Assembly: GCA_963682055.1 (NCBI GenBank)
Contig: OY821740.1
Location: forward strand, 10,874,814-10,938,813
DNA from: Primula veris
Lineage: Eukaryota > Streptophyta > Magnoliopsida > Ericales > Primulaceae
Direction of reading: 5' to 3'
Length of the DNA: 64,000 nucleotides
Positions 57,301 to 64,000 of this stretch are shown here, in pieces (position 1 is the first letter of the stretch; every line of letters starts with the position of its first letter). The translations under genes and the position numbers were made by a program. Under the pieces are notes generated by a model, which saw only the letters and a list, made by a program, of their open reading frames with translations, did no database searches and was not told the DNA's origin.

Positions 57301-60300
57301 AATTAATTCAAACGCAAGCAAGCAAGAATAAATAATTGCGGAAAATAAAAGTTTAAGGGAAGAAGATGACACCGTGATTTATAGAGGTTCGGCAAAACGC
57401 GCCTACGTCCTCTCCTCGGTACTACCGAGTATTTCACTAAAAATTCTTTTCCCGGATATTACAATCCTAATGAGCTAATCAACCGATTAAGCTCCCCCAC
57501 ACTTTATGAGTGTCCCGAATGAAAAGACCTAGAGCTTTTAAGCAACTCGCTTACAAAGCCTCTACCCGATCACTCACTCACAAAAATGAGTTTATAAAAT
57601 ACTCGTTACAATTTTATTGAATATTGAAACAACACCCACAATCGATTGCTTCTAAAATAAGCTAATATGTGGTTTCGATGATGTTTGATCTTTGTTGGAG
57701 CTTGTATCTCTTTATCTTCAATTTCTCTCTTTCCGAAGTATTTCACCAAAATGGTGATTTTGGGTTTTTGTATATGAGAGAGGTTGAAGGATTGATTGAT
57801 AGTGTAATTGGTGACTTTGGAGAGATGATTGGGCTGGTTTATATAACAGCAAAGTCTGTTTTTCTGGGTTATGACCGTTGAAAGGTTTTAACAGCTATTT
57901 TCCAGAAATTGCTGAAAAGCTGTTTTCGAAATCTGTAGAAAACGATCGGTCGTTTTCTACAGACGATCGGTCGTTTTCAGACAGACGATCGGTCGTTTTC
58001 TGAAAACGATCGGTCGTTTTTATACTGGACTCACTGGAAGAAATTGGACCAAAAACGATCGGTCGTTTTTGTCCAGTCGATCGGTCGACTGTAATCCTGG
58101 TCCCGTAAATCTTCGAATGCTCATAACTCCTTCGTTTTAGCTCCGAATTTGGTTCCGCTTGAACCTATGGCTTCGTTAACGAATGCTCTATCATTTAACG
58201 ACCTGAAATGTACATTTTCTCTTCTTTGGAAAAGACAAGCATTATATCAAAGAAATAGAGAAATAGTAAAATCATTAAAACATAATCAAGTTTATAATCA
58301 AAATCATTATTGAACTCATGTTCAACAATCTCCCCCATTTTGATTATGACAAACTAATGATGATTTTACAAGATACAAGAAAAATATCTCCTCCATTTTA
58401 ACAAAACGCATTACACCAAATATATCATTTTTCTCCCCCTTTGGCATTATCAAAATGCAATCAATAAAAAGAATTATGGGGTTATGTGAAGGGTTTTTAA
58501 AGAAAAACCAAAACATGAAAAATGTAAATATGATGCATATACCCGACCCAACTAATCACATATATGTAGATATTATAGATTAGAGTATACCGAATATGTG
58601 ATGTGGAGTCGAGTCCGCTCGCTAATGGCATTTGCATTGAGCGTTGCCGATTCCTAATAGGTGGTACCACTTGTTGGTGTGCCTTCCACCTTTGTTGATC
58701 AACGGCACTTCATCCTTGATGGTGGAGTCGACCTTCTTGACTTCCACGGCTTTTGTCGGCGTTGCCAACCATTTATTGATTTTCTCCTTTTGGATGGAGA
58801 TACCTACAACACAAGATTTGTCCTTTGGTACCCAATTTCTTTTGGGTCCGACATTGTTAGTGGTTCGGGTCTTAACTACCCATTTCAAATCGCTTCTACT
58901 AACATGAAAGCGATTTGGGCATTTAGAAGAATTATGCTCACTTCTACCACAATGAATGCAATGCATAGATTTTTTAGTATAACGAGAGTTATACGAAGTT
59001 TTGGGAAGGTTTTTCGGAGTATCCATTTTGGTTTTAAAACCTATACCCTTCCTATCATTAAAAGATTTTTGAAAAATCTTGGAAGTACTCCTTTTAGGAA
59101 AAACAACCTCTTGTTTAGGTGGAATAGGAGTTGTAGAAATATTAGAGGCTTTAACGAAGCGGGGTTTGTTAGAAGTAGAACCAATGCAATCAAAACCTAA
59201 ACCGCTCTTATCATTTACATCTTTTTGACAACTCAAAATGTTATCTAAAATGGTTTTACCTTTAGAAAACTTTGAAATTGTTAAATTAAGTTTTTCAATG
59301 GAAATGACAAGATCGTTGTTTTTAGCTTTCAACGATTCATTCTCGGTTTCTAAAACCTTGACCTTGTCATTTAAGTTAAAAGCATGAGAACTTAAAACCT
59401 TGTTTTTGCTTTTAACTTTATCGAAAGCATCCTTTAACTCTTCAAAATTTTCTAATAAATCACAATCTAAAGAAGATGGTTTTGAAAGAGTTTTAGCAAG
59501 TTTAGACATCTCATTTTTAAGAAAATTGATCTCGGTTTGTAAAGACTTGTTTTGAATGACGAGATCATTGTTATTGTCTTTCAAGTCTTCCTTTTCGTCA
59601 TCTATATCAAGTAAAGAGAAAGACGATGTAGGAATAGACTCTTTTTCATTTATATCTCTTTTTAAGGATCTTATTTCTTCATTGAGAGAAGAATTTATCC
59701 TTTTAAGAGATTTGACCTTCTCTACAAGCTTAGGAACTTTTTCGGAATAGATTCCACACATATGCATTAATTCATCATGAGATAAAGCTTTTACCTCATC
59801 GTTGTCACTTTCGCTTGAGTGGTCACTTTCGGTTGAAGACGATTGGTTAGGCTCATTGTTGTCTTCCATGGCCATATAGCAACCAAGGTGAGCGACTTCA
59901 TCTTGGTCGGAGCTATCGCTAGAGCTTGAAGTGGATATTTTCTTCTTGCCTTTGCTCTTGCGATTCATGACGCAATCTCTCGCCATGTGTCCTTCCTTGC
60001 CACATGTATAGCAAACAAAATCGTTAGAATAAATTGAATTATTTGACGATTTACCTTTATGTTTGCATTGGCCTTTAAGCTTGAGTATTTCCTTGACGAT
60101 TCGAATGATTTGCATTGAATTTTCGTCGTCATTGGATAGCTCATCACTTTCGTCACAAGTCGTTCCTTTGAAAGCTATCTCCCTCCTTTTTGAGATTGGC
60201 TTGTGACTATTGAGGGTGATCTCGTGAGTAATGAGTGAACCCGTCAATGCATCAAGAGTGTAGGTGTTCATGTCGTGCGCCTCTTGAATTGCGGTGACCT

Positions 60301-62682
60301 TTGGTTCCCATTCTTTCGGTAAGCTCCGAATCACCTTTGAGACCATTTCCTTAGAAGACAAACACTTACCAAGAGATGTTAATCCATTAGTAATAGTTGT
60401 AAACCTAGCAAGCATATCGGAAATGGTTTCACCCTCGCTCATTTTAAAAAGCTCGTAGTCATGAACTAATAGTTGGAGTTTGCAATCCTTAACTTGGTTA
60501 GTCCCTTCATGCATTACTACTAGCTTATCCCACATACCCTTAGCGGTTTTACAAGCGGAAATTTTGTTGTACTCGTTAGGAGAAACGGCACAAACAATAG
60601 TGTACATCGCTTTGGCGTTAGTAGAGTAGGCTTCTAGTTGAGCGTTATCTAGGTCCTCTACGGGGATTGGGTTCTCGCTATTTTCGGATTTAGGAGCGGA
60701 ATATCCTACTTTAATAATCTTCCAAAGATTGACATTGTAGCTTTGTAGGAACATGCTCATCCTATCTTTCCAATAACTATAGTTTATCCCATCAAAATAA
60801 GGTGGAGTATTGGGGGATAAAGCTATGCCGGATGCGAAATTGTATAAGTTAGCCATCGGGATCTTAACTCTTAAATCGTTAGATTTCTATAATCAAGAGC
60901 CTCGGCTCTGATACCAATTGTTGGCCCCGGTGCGGCTAACCTTAGAGGGGGGGGGGGGGGGTGAATAAGGTTTCTAGGCGATTTTCGCCTAATTAAAAAT
61001 TCTAAGCAACTAACACCCCAACTTACGCAATTCTAAGCTTAAGCGTTAATAAACGTTAATTAATTCAAACGCAAGCAAGCAAGAATAAATAATTGCGGAA
61101 AATAAAAGTTTAAGGGAAGAAGATGACACCGTGATTTATAGAGGTTCGGCAAAACGCGCCTACGTCCTCTCCTCGGTACTACCGAGTATTTCACTAAAAA
61201 TTCTTTTCCCGGATATTACAATCCTAATGAGCTAATCAACCGATTAAGCTCCCCCACACTTTATGAGTGTCCCGAATGAAAAGACCTAGAGCTTTTAAGC
61301 AACTCGCTTACAAAGCCTCTACCCGATCACTCACTCACAAAAATGAGTTTATAAAATACTCGTTACAATTTTATTGAATATTGAAACAACACCCACAATC
61401 GATTGCTTCTAAAATAAGCTAATATGTGGTTTCGATGATGTTTGATCTTTGTTGGAGCTTGTATCTCTTTATCTTCAATTTCTCTCTTTCCGAAGTATTT
61501 CACCAAAATGGTGATTTTGGGTTTTTGTATATGAGAGAGGTTGAAGGATTGATTGATAGTGTAATTGGTGACTTTGGAGAGATGATTGGGCTGGTTTATA
61601 TAACAGCAAAGTCTGTTTTTCTGGGTTATGACCGTTGAAAGGTTTTAACAGCTATTTTCCAGAAATTGCTGAAAAGCTGTTTTCGAAATCTGTAGAAAAC
61701 GATCGGTCGTTTTCTACAGACGATCGGTCGTTTTCAGACAGACGATCGGTCGTTTTCTGAAAACGATCGGTCGTTTTTATACTGGACTCACTGGAAGAAA
61801 TTGGACCAAAAACGATCGGTCGTTTTTGTCCAGTCGATCGGTCGACTGTAATCCTGGTCCCGTAAATCTTCGAATGCTCATAACTCCTTCGTTTTAGCTC
61901 CGAATTTGGTTCCGCTTGAACCTATGGCTTCGTTAACGAATGCTCTATCATTTAACGACCTGAAATGTACATTTTCTCTTCTTTGGAAAAGACAAGCATT
62001 ATATCAAAGAAATAGAGAAATAGTAAAATCATTAAAACATAATCAAGTTTATAATCAAAATCATTATTGAACTCATGTTCAACAACGTTGTTTTCGTTGT
62101 TCCATTGTCTTTCGTTTATTTCTTAAATTTTTGCTAAGTGTTTCTCTTCTTTTGTAGGCCTACTTGACGATGAACCAATACGTCTACCAGCAAGGGCAAC
62201 TGGTGAGATCGTGGGCTTCGAAGGCCGAGGCCAATGCTAAACGGGCCGAAGAAGCTCTGAAGAAGGCGGAAGAGGCCCAGAAAAGGGCGGAGAGGGCCGA
62301 GGGCCTCGTCGACTCCTTGGAGGCTAGGAGAGCTGAGGCCGCAAAAGCCGGTGCTGAGGCCGAGGAGCGTGCCCAAGCCGCGGTAGCGGCTCTGGAGGAG
62401 GTCAAAGCGAGCGTGGCTGATAAGGTCAAGGCCGCGGTCCAAGCCGCCGAGGCGGATATGAGCGCCGCCTTGGAGCTATCAACACAGAAGGACTTTAATT
62501 CCTTCTATGTTGATGGCTGGTCTGAGGCAGCGGCTTTCATGAGGGCGGGACCGGATCATCCGGTGTGGAACGTAGAAAACATCTTGGTTCCCGTCCCCTC
62601 TGCTCCCATTCCCGAAGTGGTTCCCTTAACCCCTCGAGCCCTCTCGGAGGATGAAGCTGATGATGATGGGGGGGCTTCTTAG
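51325..62682 (+). CDS. Additional ORF (gypsy-type putative transposase-like protein) of the Tat element, three exons
   Basis: Exons 51325-52602, 52698-53396 and 62158-62682, all phase 0 with GT-AG ends (TTG|GTGAGT, CATGTAG|GTT, CAG|GTAA, TTGTAG|GCC), giving 833 codons plus stop. Exon 1 encodes a globular domain like the 'putative gypsy-type transposon' family (LSLSSLLYGGTHLPIPELLAEL, then the LLACYEF and WWGPDG regions). Exon 2 is acidic then Lys/Arg-rich with nuclear-signal-like KKART. Exon 3 is a long Ala/Glu coiled coil (about 90 residues) followed by KDFNSFYVDGWSEA. The function of this family is unknown. It is antisense to pol. Intron 2 was about 78 bp before the 8.7 kb gag-only insertion landed in it. 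The start is the first ATG after the TATA box; the frame also extends 21 nt upstream without an ATG. No stop occurs within the exons. Confidence 0.72.
53407..54570 (-). repeat. Gag-only element, 3' LTR (left)
   Basis: On the plus strand TGTTGGCC...TTCAACA; 1,164 bp. A poly-G run lies near 53434-53447, a TATATAAAC TATA box (minus strand) near 54081-54089 and the CGATCGGTCG array at 54186-54330. Confidence 0.92.
54186..54330. repeat. Six-copy CGATCGGTCG array in left LTR
   Basis: Exact copies start at 54186, 54207, 54229, 54250, 54299 and 54321. The spacing is 21, 22, 21, 49 and 22 bp. Five are embedded in AACGATCGGTCGTTT-like palindromic context. In element orientation the array lies about 100-245 bp upstream of the TATA box, the usual place of U3 enhancer repeats. 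Confidence 0.85.
54571..54864 (-). other. 3' untranslated region and polypurine tract of gag-only unit 1
   Basis: On the minus strand the sequence ends ATGGGGGAGAT just before the LTR (polypurine tract, complement of 54572-54581). A second tract, CCAAAGGGGGAGAA, is the complement of about 54674-54687. Multiple such tracts are common downstream of pol in SIRE-like elements. Confidence 0.7.
54865..57099 (-). CDS. Gag protein of gag-only copia element (unit 1)
   Basis: 744 codons from ATG at 57099 to TAA-side stop at 54865. UBN2/DUF4219-type copia gag at residues 1-215, CCHC knuckle CYTCGKEGHMARDC at 282-295, a long coiled-coil middle (about 360-560), a second CCHC CIHCGRSEHNSSKC at 633-646, and a short tail. 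The tail holds NKWYHL where autonomous relatives have the WY that opens the protease, after which a short unrelated peptide and stop follow. It would form the virus-like particle; all enzymes must come from another element. Open and undamaged. Confidence 0.9.
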   Translation of the reverse strand: MANLYNFASGIALSPNTPPYFDGINYSYWKDRMSMFLQSYNVNLWKIIKVGYSAPKSENSENPIPVEDLDNAQLEAYSTNAKAMYTIVCAVSPNEYNKISACKTAKGMWDKLVVMHEGTNQVKDCKLQLLVHDYELFKMSEGETISDMLARFTTITNGLTSLGKCLSSKEMVSKVIRSLPKEWEPKVTAIQEAHDMNTYTLDALTGSLITHEITLNSHKPISKRREIAFKGTTCDESDELSNDDENSMQIIRIVKEILKLKGQCKHKGKSSNNSIYSNDFVCYTCGKEGHMARDCVMNRKSKGKKKISTSSSSDSSDQDEVAHLGCYMAMEDNNEPNQSSSTESDHSSESDNDEVKALSHDELMHMCGIYSEKVPKLVEKVKSLKRINSSLNEEIRSLKRDINEKESIPTSSFSLLDIDDEKEDLKDNNNDLVIQNKSLQTEINFLKNEMSKLAKTLSKPSSLDCDLLENFEELKDAFDKVKSKNKVLSSHAFNLNDKVKVLETENESLKAKNNDLVISIEKLNLTISKFSKGKTILDNILSCQKDVNDKSGLGFDCIGSTSNKPRFVKASNISTTPIPPKQEVVFPKRSTSKIFQKSFNDRKGIGFKTKMDTPKNLPKTSYNSRYTKKSMHCIHCGRSEHNSSKCPNRFHVSRSDLKWVVKTRTTNNVGPKRNWVPKDKSCVVGISIQKEKINKWLATPTKAVEVKKVDSTIKDEVPLINKGGRHTNKWYHLLGIGNAQCKCH
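57148..57159 (-). other. Primer-binding site, gag-only unit 1
   Basis: TGGTATCAGAGC on the minus strand, two bases from the middle LTR. Confidence 0.88.
57162..58327 (-). repeat. Gag-only element, middle (shared) LTR
   Basis: 1,166 bp, serving as 3' LTR of one unit and 5' LTR of the next. Differs from the left LTR by two bases in the poly-G run; no substitution was seen. Confidence 0.92.
57943..58087. repeat. Six-copy CGATCGGTCG array in middle LTR
   Basis: Same six copies and spacing as at 54186-54330. Confidence 0.85.
58622..60856 (-). CDS. Gag protein of gag-only copia element (unit 2)
   Basis: 744 codons, protein identical to the unit at 54865-57099, including both CCHC knuckles and the truncated protease start. 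Identity at this level means duplication after insertion, gene conversion or an assembly repeat; it gives no independent evidence of selection. Confidence 0.9.
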   Translation of the reverse strand: MANLYNFASGIALSPNTPPYFDGINYSYWKDRMSMFLQSYNVNLWKIIKVGYSAPKSENSENPIPVEDLDNAQLEAYSTNAKAMYTIVCAVSPNEYNKISACKTAKGMWDKLVVMHEGTNQVKDCKLQLLVHDYELFKMSEGETISDMLARFTTITNGLTSLGKCLSSKEMVSKVIRSLPKEWEPKVTAIQEAHDMNTYTLDALTGSLITHEITLNSHKPISKRREIAFKGTTCDESDELSNDDENSMQIIRIVKEILKLKGQCKHKGKSSNNSIYSNDFVCYTCGKEGHMARDCVMNRKSKGKKKISTSSSSDSSDQDEVAHLGCYMAMEDNNEPNQSSSTESDHSSESDNDEVKALSHDELMHMCGIYSEKVPKLVEKVKSLKRINSSLNEEIRSLKRDINEKESIPTSSFSLLDIDDEKEDLKDNNNDLVIQNKSLQTEINFLKNEMSKLAKTLSKPSSLDCDLLENFEELKDAFDKVKSKNKVLSSHAFNLNDKVKVLETENESLKAKNNDLVISIEKLNLTISKFSKGKTILDNILSCQKDVNDKSGLGFDCIGSTSNKPRFVKASNISTTPIPPKQEVVFPKRSTSKIFQKSFNDRKGIGFKTKMDTPKNLPKTSYNSRYTKKSMHCIHCGRSEHNSSKCPNRFHVSRSDLKWVVKTRTTNNVGPKRNWVPKDKSCVVGISIQKEKINKWLATPTKAVEVKKVDSTIKDEVPLINKGGRHTNKWYHLLGIGNAQCKCH
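60905..60916 (-). other. Primer-binding site, gag-only unit 2
   Basis: TGGTATCAGAGC on the minus strand, two bases from the right (5') LTR. Confidence 0.88.
61595..61604 (-). promoter_or_regulatory. TATA box in the 5' LTR of the gag-only element
   Basis: Reads GTTATATAAA on the minus strand, about 96-250 bp downstream (in element orientation) of the CGATCGGTCG array at 61700-61844. Confidence 0.5.
61700..61844. repeat. Six-copy CGATCGGTCG array in right LTR
   Basis: Same six copies and spacing as in the other two LTRs, so 18 exact copies in all. Confidence 0.85.
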
Positions 62683-62900
62683 GGCTTCTGTAGTTTTCTA
62701 TTTTTGTTTTTGATGTAATCTTCTTTCTACACTTTAGCTTGTAATAGCTTCTCTTATGAAATGAAAAACAATTTTAGACTTGTCTTTTGTTTTTATTCTG
62801 TGTTTATCTCTGTTGTGTGTTTATTCATTATATATATGCTCCCAAATGAGGGGGCCCTTATGCTTCGGCGTTGGGGCGCTCATTTCATATACGTCACACT

Positions 62901-63291
62901 TAGAATATTTAAATGAATCTGAAAAATCCAAGTAAACAAGAACCGGGGTGCCGTATAGGCTCGTGTTCTGAAACACTTGAGAGTATTTAAATGAACTGAA
63001 AAATCCAAGTAAACAAGAACCGGGGTGCCGTATAGGCTCGTGTTCTGAAACACTTGAGAGTATTTAAATGAACTGAAAAATCCAAGTAAACAAGAACCGG
63101 GGTGCCGTATAGGCTCGTGTTCTGAAACACTTGAGAGTATTTAAATGAACTGAAAAATCCAAGTAAACAAGAACCGGGGTGTCGTATAGGCTCGTGTTCT
63201 GAAACACTTGAGAGTATTTAAATGAACTGAAAAATCCAAGTAACCAAGAACCGGGGTGCCGTATAGGCTCGTGTTCTGAAACACTTGAGAG
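62901..63291. repeat. 77-bp tandem repeat, five copies
   Basis: The landmark AACCGGGGTG starts at 62941, 63018, 63095, 63172 and 63249, exactly 77 bp apart, with only a few differences (GTGTCG in copy 4, TAACCAAG in copy 5). It lies between the end of the integrase frame and the end of the antisense ORF, the tandem-repeat zone known from Tat/Ogre-type elements. Confidence 0.92.
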
Positions 63292-63379
63292 AATTTATAA
63301 CAACAGTTTTCATTTACAAAGCCCACAGGCATAAATTTACACCACATTCTTATTTACACAAAGTCATAAAGGCCGAGGC

Positions 63380-64000
63380 CTACTGGTAGTACTTCCTTAG
63401 GTTGTTGACGTTCCATGGTCGGTCCACCGGGACGTCGTTAGGAAGACGGCCCAACAGGTAGGCCCCATTCCCTACCGCACCGAGGATTCGATAGGGGCCT
63501 TCCCAATTGGGGCCTATCTTGCCGTCGGACTGTATCCTGGTGTTGTTGTTTACTTTTCGTAACACGAGGTCTTCGTCTTGGAAGCGTCTGGCGTTCACTC
63601 TTTTGTTATAGGAACGCCCCAACTCGTTTTTATATTCGGCGTTACGAATGGCCGCAACCTCTCTTCTTTCGTCGGCATAGTCTAGCTCGAGCCCCATCAT
63701 TTTTTCATTAAGCCCGCTTTCCACCATGTCCGTCCTTAGAGAAGGAAGCCCGATTTCTAACGGGATGATGGCTTCCATTCCGTAAGTGAGGCTATAGGGT
63801 GTCTGTTGAGTGCCCCGTCTTCTCGTCGTTCGGTAGGCCCAAAGGACGTGATGCAGCTCTGCAGCCCATCGTCCTTTGGACTCGTCTAGCCTCTTCTTGA
63901 TTCCGTCGAGCACGGTCTTATTTGACACCTCAGCTTGCCCGTTGCATTGGGGGTACGATGGGGTCGAATAGTAGTTCTTGATGTGATACTTTGCATACAT
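63380..64000 (-). CDS. Ty3/gypsy integrase, C-terminal half (partial at window edge)
   Basis: 206 codons ending with the stop at 63380-63382; the true start lies outside the window. YYSTPSYPQCNGQAEVSNKTVLDGIKKRL contains the catalytic glutamate of the DDE core (the E of NGQAE), followed by WAYRTTRRRGTQQTPYSLTYGMEAIIP and the C-terminal domain (FQDEDLVLRK, KIGPNWEGPYRI). This pattern is typical of the Tat lineage. No chromodomain follows. It is open over all that is visible. Confidence 0.88.
   Translation of the reverse strand: MYAKYHIKNYYSTPSYPQCNGQAEVSNKTVLDGIKKRLDESKGRWAAELHHVLWAYRTTRRRGTQQTPYSLTYGMEAIIPLEIGLPSLRTDMVESGLNEKMMGLELDYADERREVAAIRNAEYKNELGRSYNKRVNARRFQDEDLVLRKVNNNTRIQSDGKIGPNWEGPYRILGAVGNGAYLLGRLPNDVPVDRPWNVNNLRKYYQ

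Larger units (their letters stand above)
53407..62084 (-). mobile_element. Nested gag-only copia derivative in tandem (three LTRs, two internal regions)
   Basis: A perfect 5-bp duplication ACGTT (53402-53406, 62085-62089) bounds the whole 8,678 bp, so it behaves as one insertion. Structure in plus coordinates: LTR 53407-54570, internal 54571-57161, LTR 57162-58327, internal 58328-60918, LTR 60919-62084. Each internal region has an initiator-Met primer site and one 744-codon gag ORF, and no protease, integrase or reverse transcriptase. That is the TR-GAG type of non-autonomous element, which needs a partner for movement. The two 3.76 kb units look identical apart from the length of a poly-G run. 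An LTR-LTR unequal crossover or an assembly duplication could give this. Confidence 0.9.
60919..62084 (-). repeat. Gag-only element, 5' LTR (right)
   Basis: 1,166 bp; the outermost LTR in the element's own orientation, so the one that would drive transcription of both units. Ends ...TTCAACA on the plus strand next to ACGTT. Confidence 0.92.
50096..64000 (-). mobile_element. Ty3/gypsy LTR retrotransposon, apparent Tat lineage (partial, runs off the right edge)
   Basis: Read on the minus strand: the integrase C-terminal half at the window edge, a spacer with a 77-bp tandem repeat, a spliced additional ORF in antisense, then a probable 3' LTR. Tat-lineage elements (Grande, RIRE2 and relatives) are known for an antisense extra ORF and tandem repeats between pol and the 3' LTR, which is what is seen. 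It is GC-rich unlike its surroundings. It contains the nested gag-only insertion at 53407-62084. The left end is placed at TGTGGAG from the TG...CA rule and is uncertain; the 5' LTR, gag and most of pol lie outside. Confidence 0.75.

Noticed and set aside
54186..61844. Regularly spaced CGATCGGTCG repeats as a CRISPR-like array
   Set aside because: Repeats are 10 bp with about 11-bp spacers inside plant LTRs, and no cas genes are present; they are promoter-region repeats of a retrotransposon.
62184..62442. Minus-strand Ala/Ser-rich frames opposite the coiled coil
   Set aside because: Antisense shadow of exon 3 of the additional ORF.

Overview
The window is nuclear DNA of a flowering plant, most likely a eudicot. 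Two multi-exon plant genes sit in very AT-rich DNA and are surrounded and invaded by LTR retrotransposons and miniature DNA transposons. I cannot name the species from sequence alone. No tRNA, rRNA, CRISPR array or bacterial-type operon was seen.

Layout. (1) 1-4,889: a six-exon gene on the minus strand for a plant O-fucosyltransferase-family protein (565 aa when spliced), with a foldback repeat beyond its 3' end. (2) 6,500-16,757: a complete SIRE-type Ty1/copia element (Copia-1), target duplication CCATA, with a frameshift in gag-pol and a nonsense codon in its extra third ORF. (3) 16,763-24,885: AT-rich intergenic DNA with a decayed Stowaway-type MITE, an RNase H relic of a LINE and small tandem repeats. 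(4) 24,886-44,684: a 13-exon family GH1 beta-glucosidase on the minus strand. It is 505 codons when spliced, with every splice junction and reading phase intact although its introns hold at least six transposon insertions. One of these is a second 10.3 kb SIRE-type element (Copia-2, 31,699-41,954, duplication AATAC) in intron 4, opposite in orientation to the gene. Copia-2 has a nonsense codon in gag-pol but an open third ORF. (5) 44,750-50,095: AT-rich intergenic DNA with a Stowaway-like element and a CACTA-type MITE. (6) 50,096-64,000: a GC-rich Ty3/gypsy element of apparent Tat lineage on the minus strand, running off the right edge. It has an integrase C-terminal half, a five-copy 77-bp tandem repeat, and an intron-containing additional ORF read antisense to pol with its own TATA box. 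Intron 2 of that ORF holds a nested minus-strand insertion (53,407-62,084, duplication ACGTT) built as LTR-gag-LTR-gag-LTR, a gag-only copia derivative in near-perfect tandem.

Working together. Only the O-fucosyltransferase and the beta-glucosidase look like host genes, and they have no evident functional link. The rest is a stack of nested mobile elements whose order can be read: the gypsy element came before the gag-only array, and the beta-glucosidase intron 4 came before Copia-2. Points I would look at first: a 12-bp motif (consensus GTTGCAACCTCA) that recurs in the LTRs, untranslated regions and, codon-aligned, the coding regions of both SIRE elements; a CGATCGGTCG array phased at 21-22 bp upstream of the TATA box in the gag-only LTRs; the mosaic divergence between Copia-1 and Copia-2; and an ITECG sequence where the beta-glucosidase nucleophile motif is normally ITENG.
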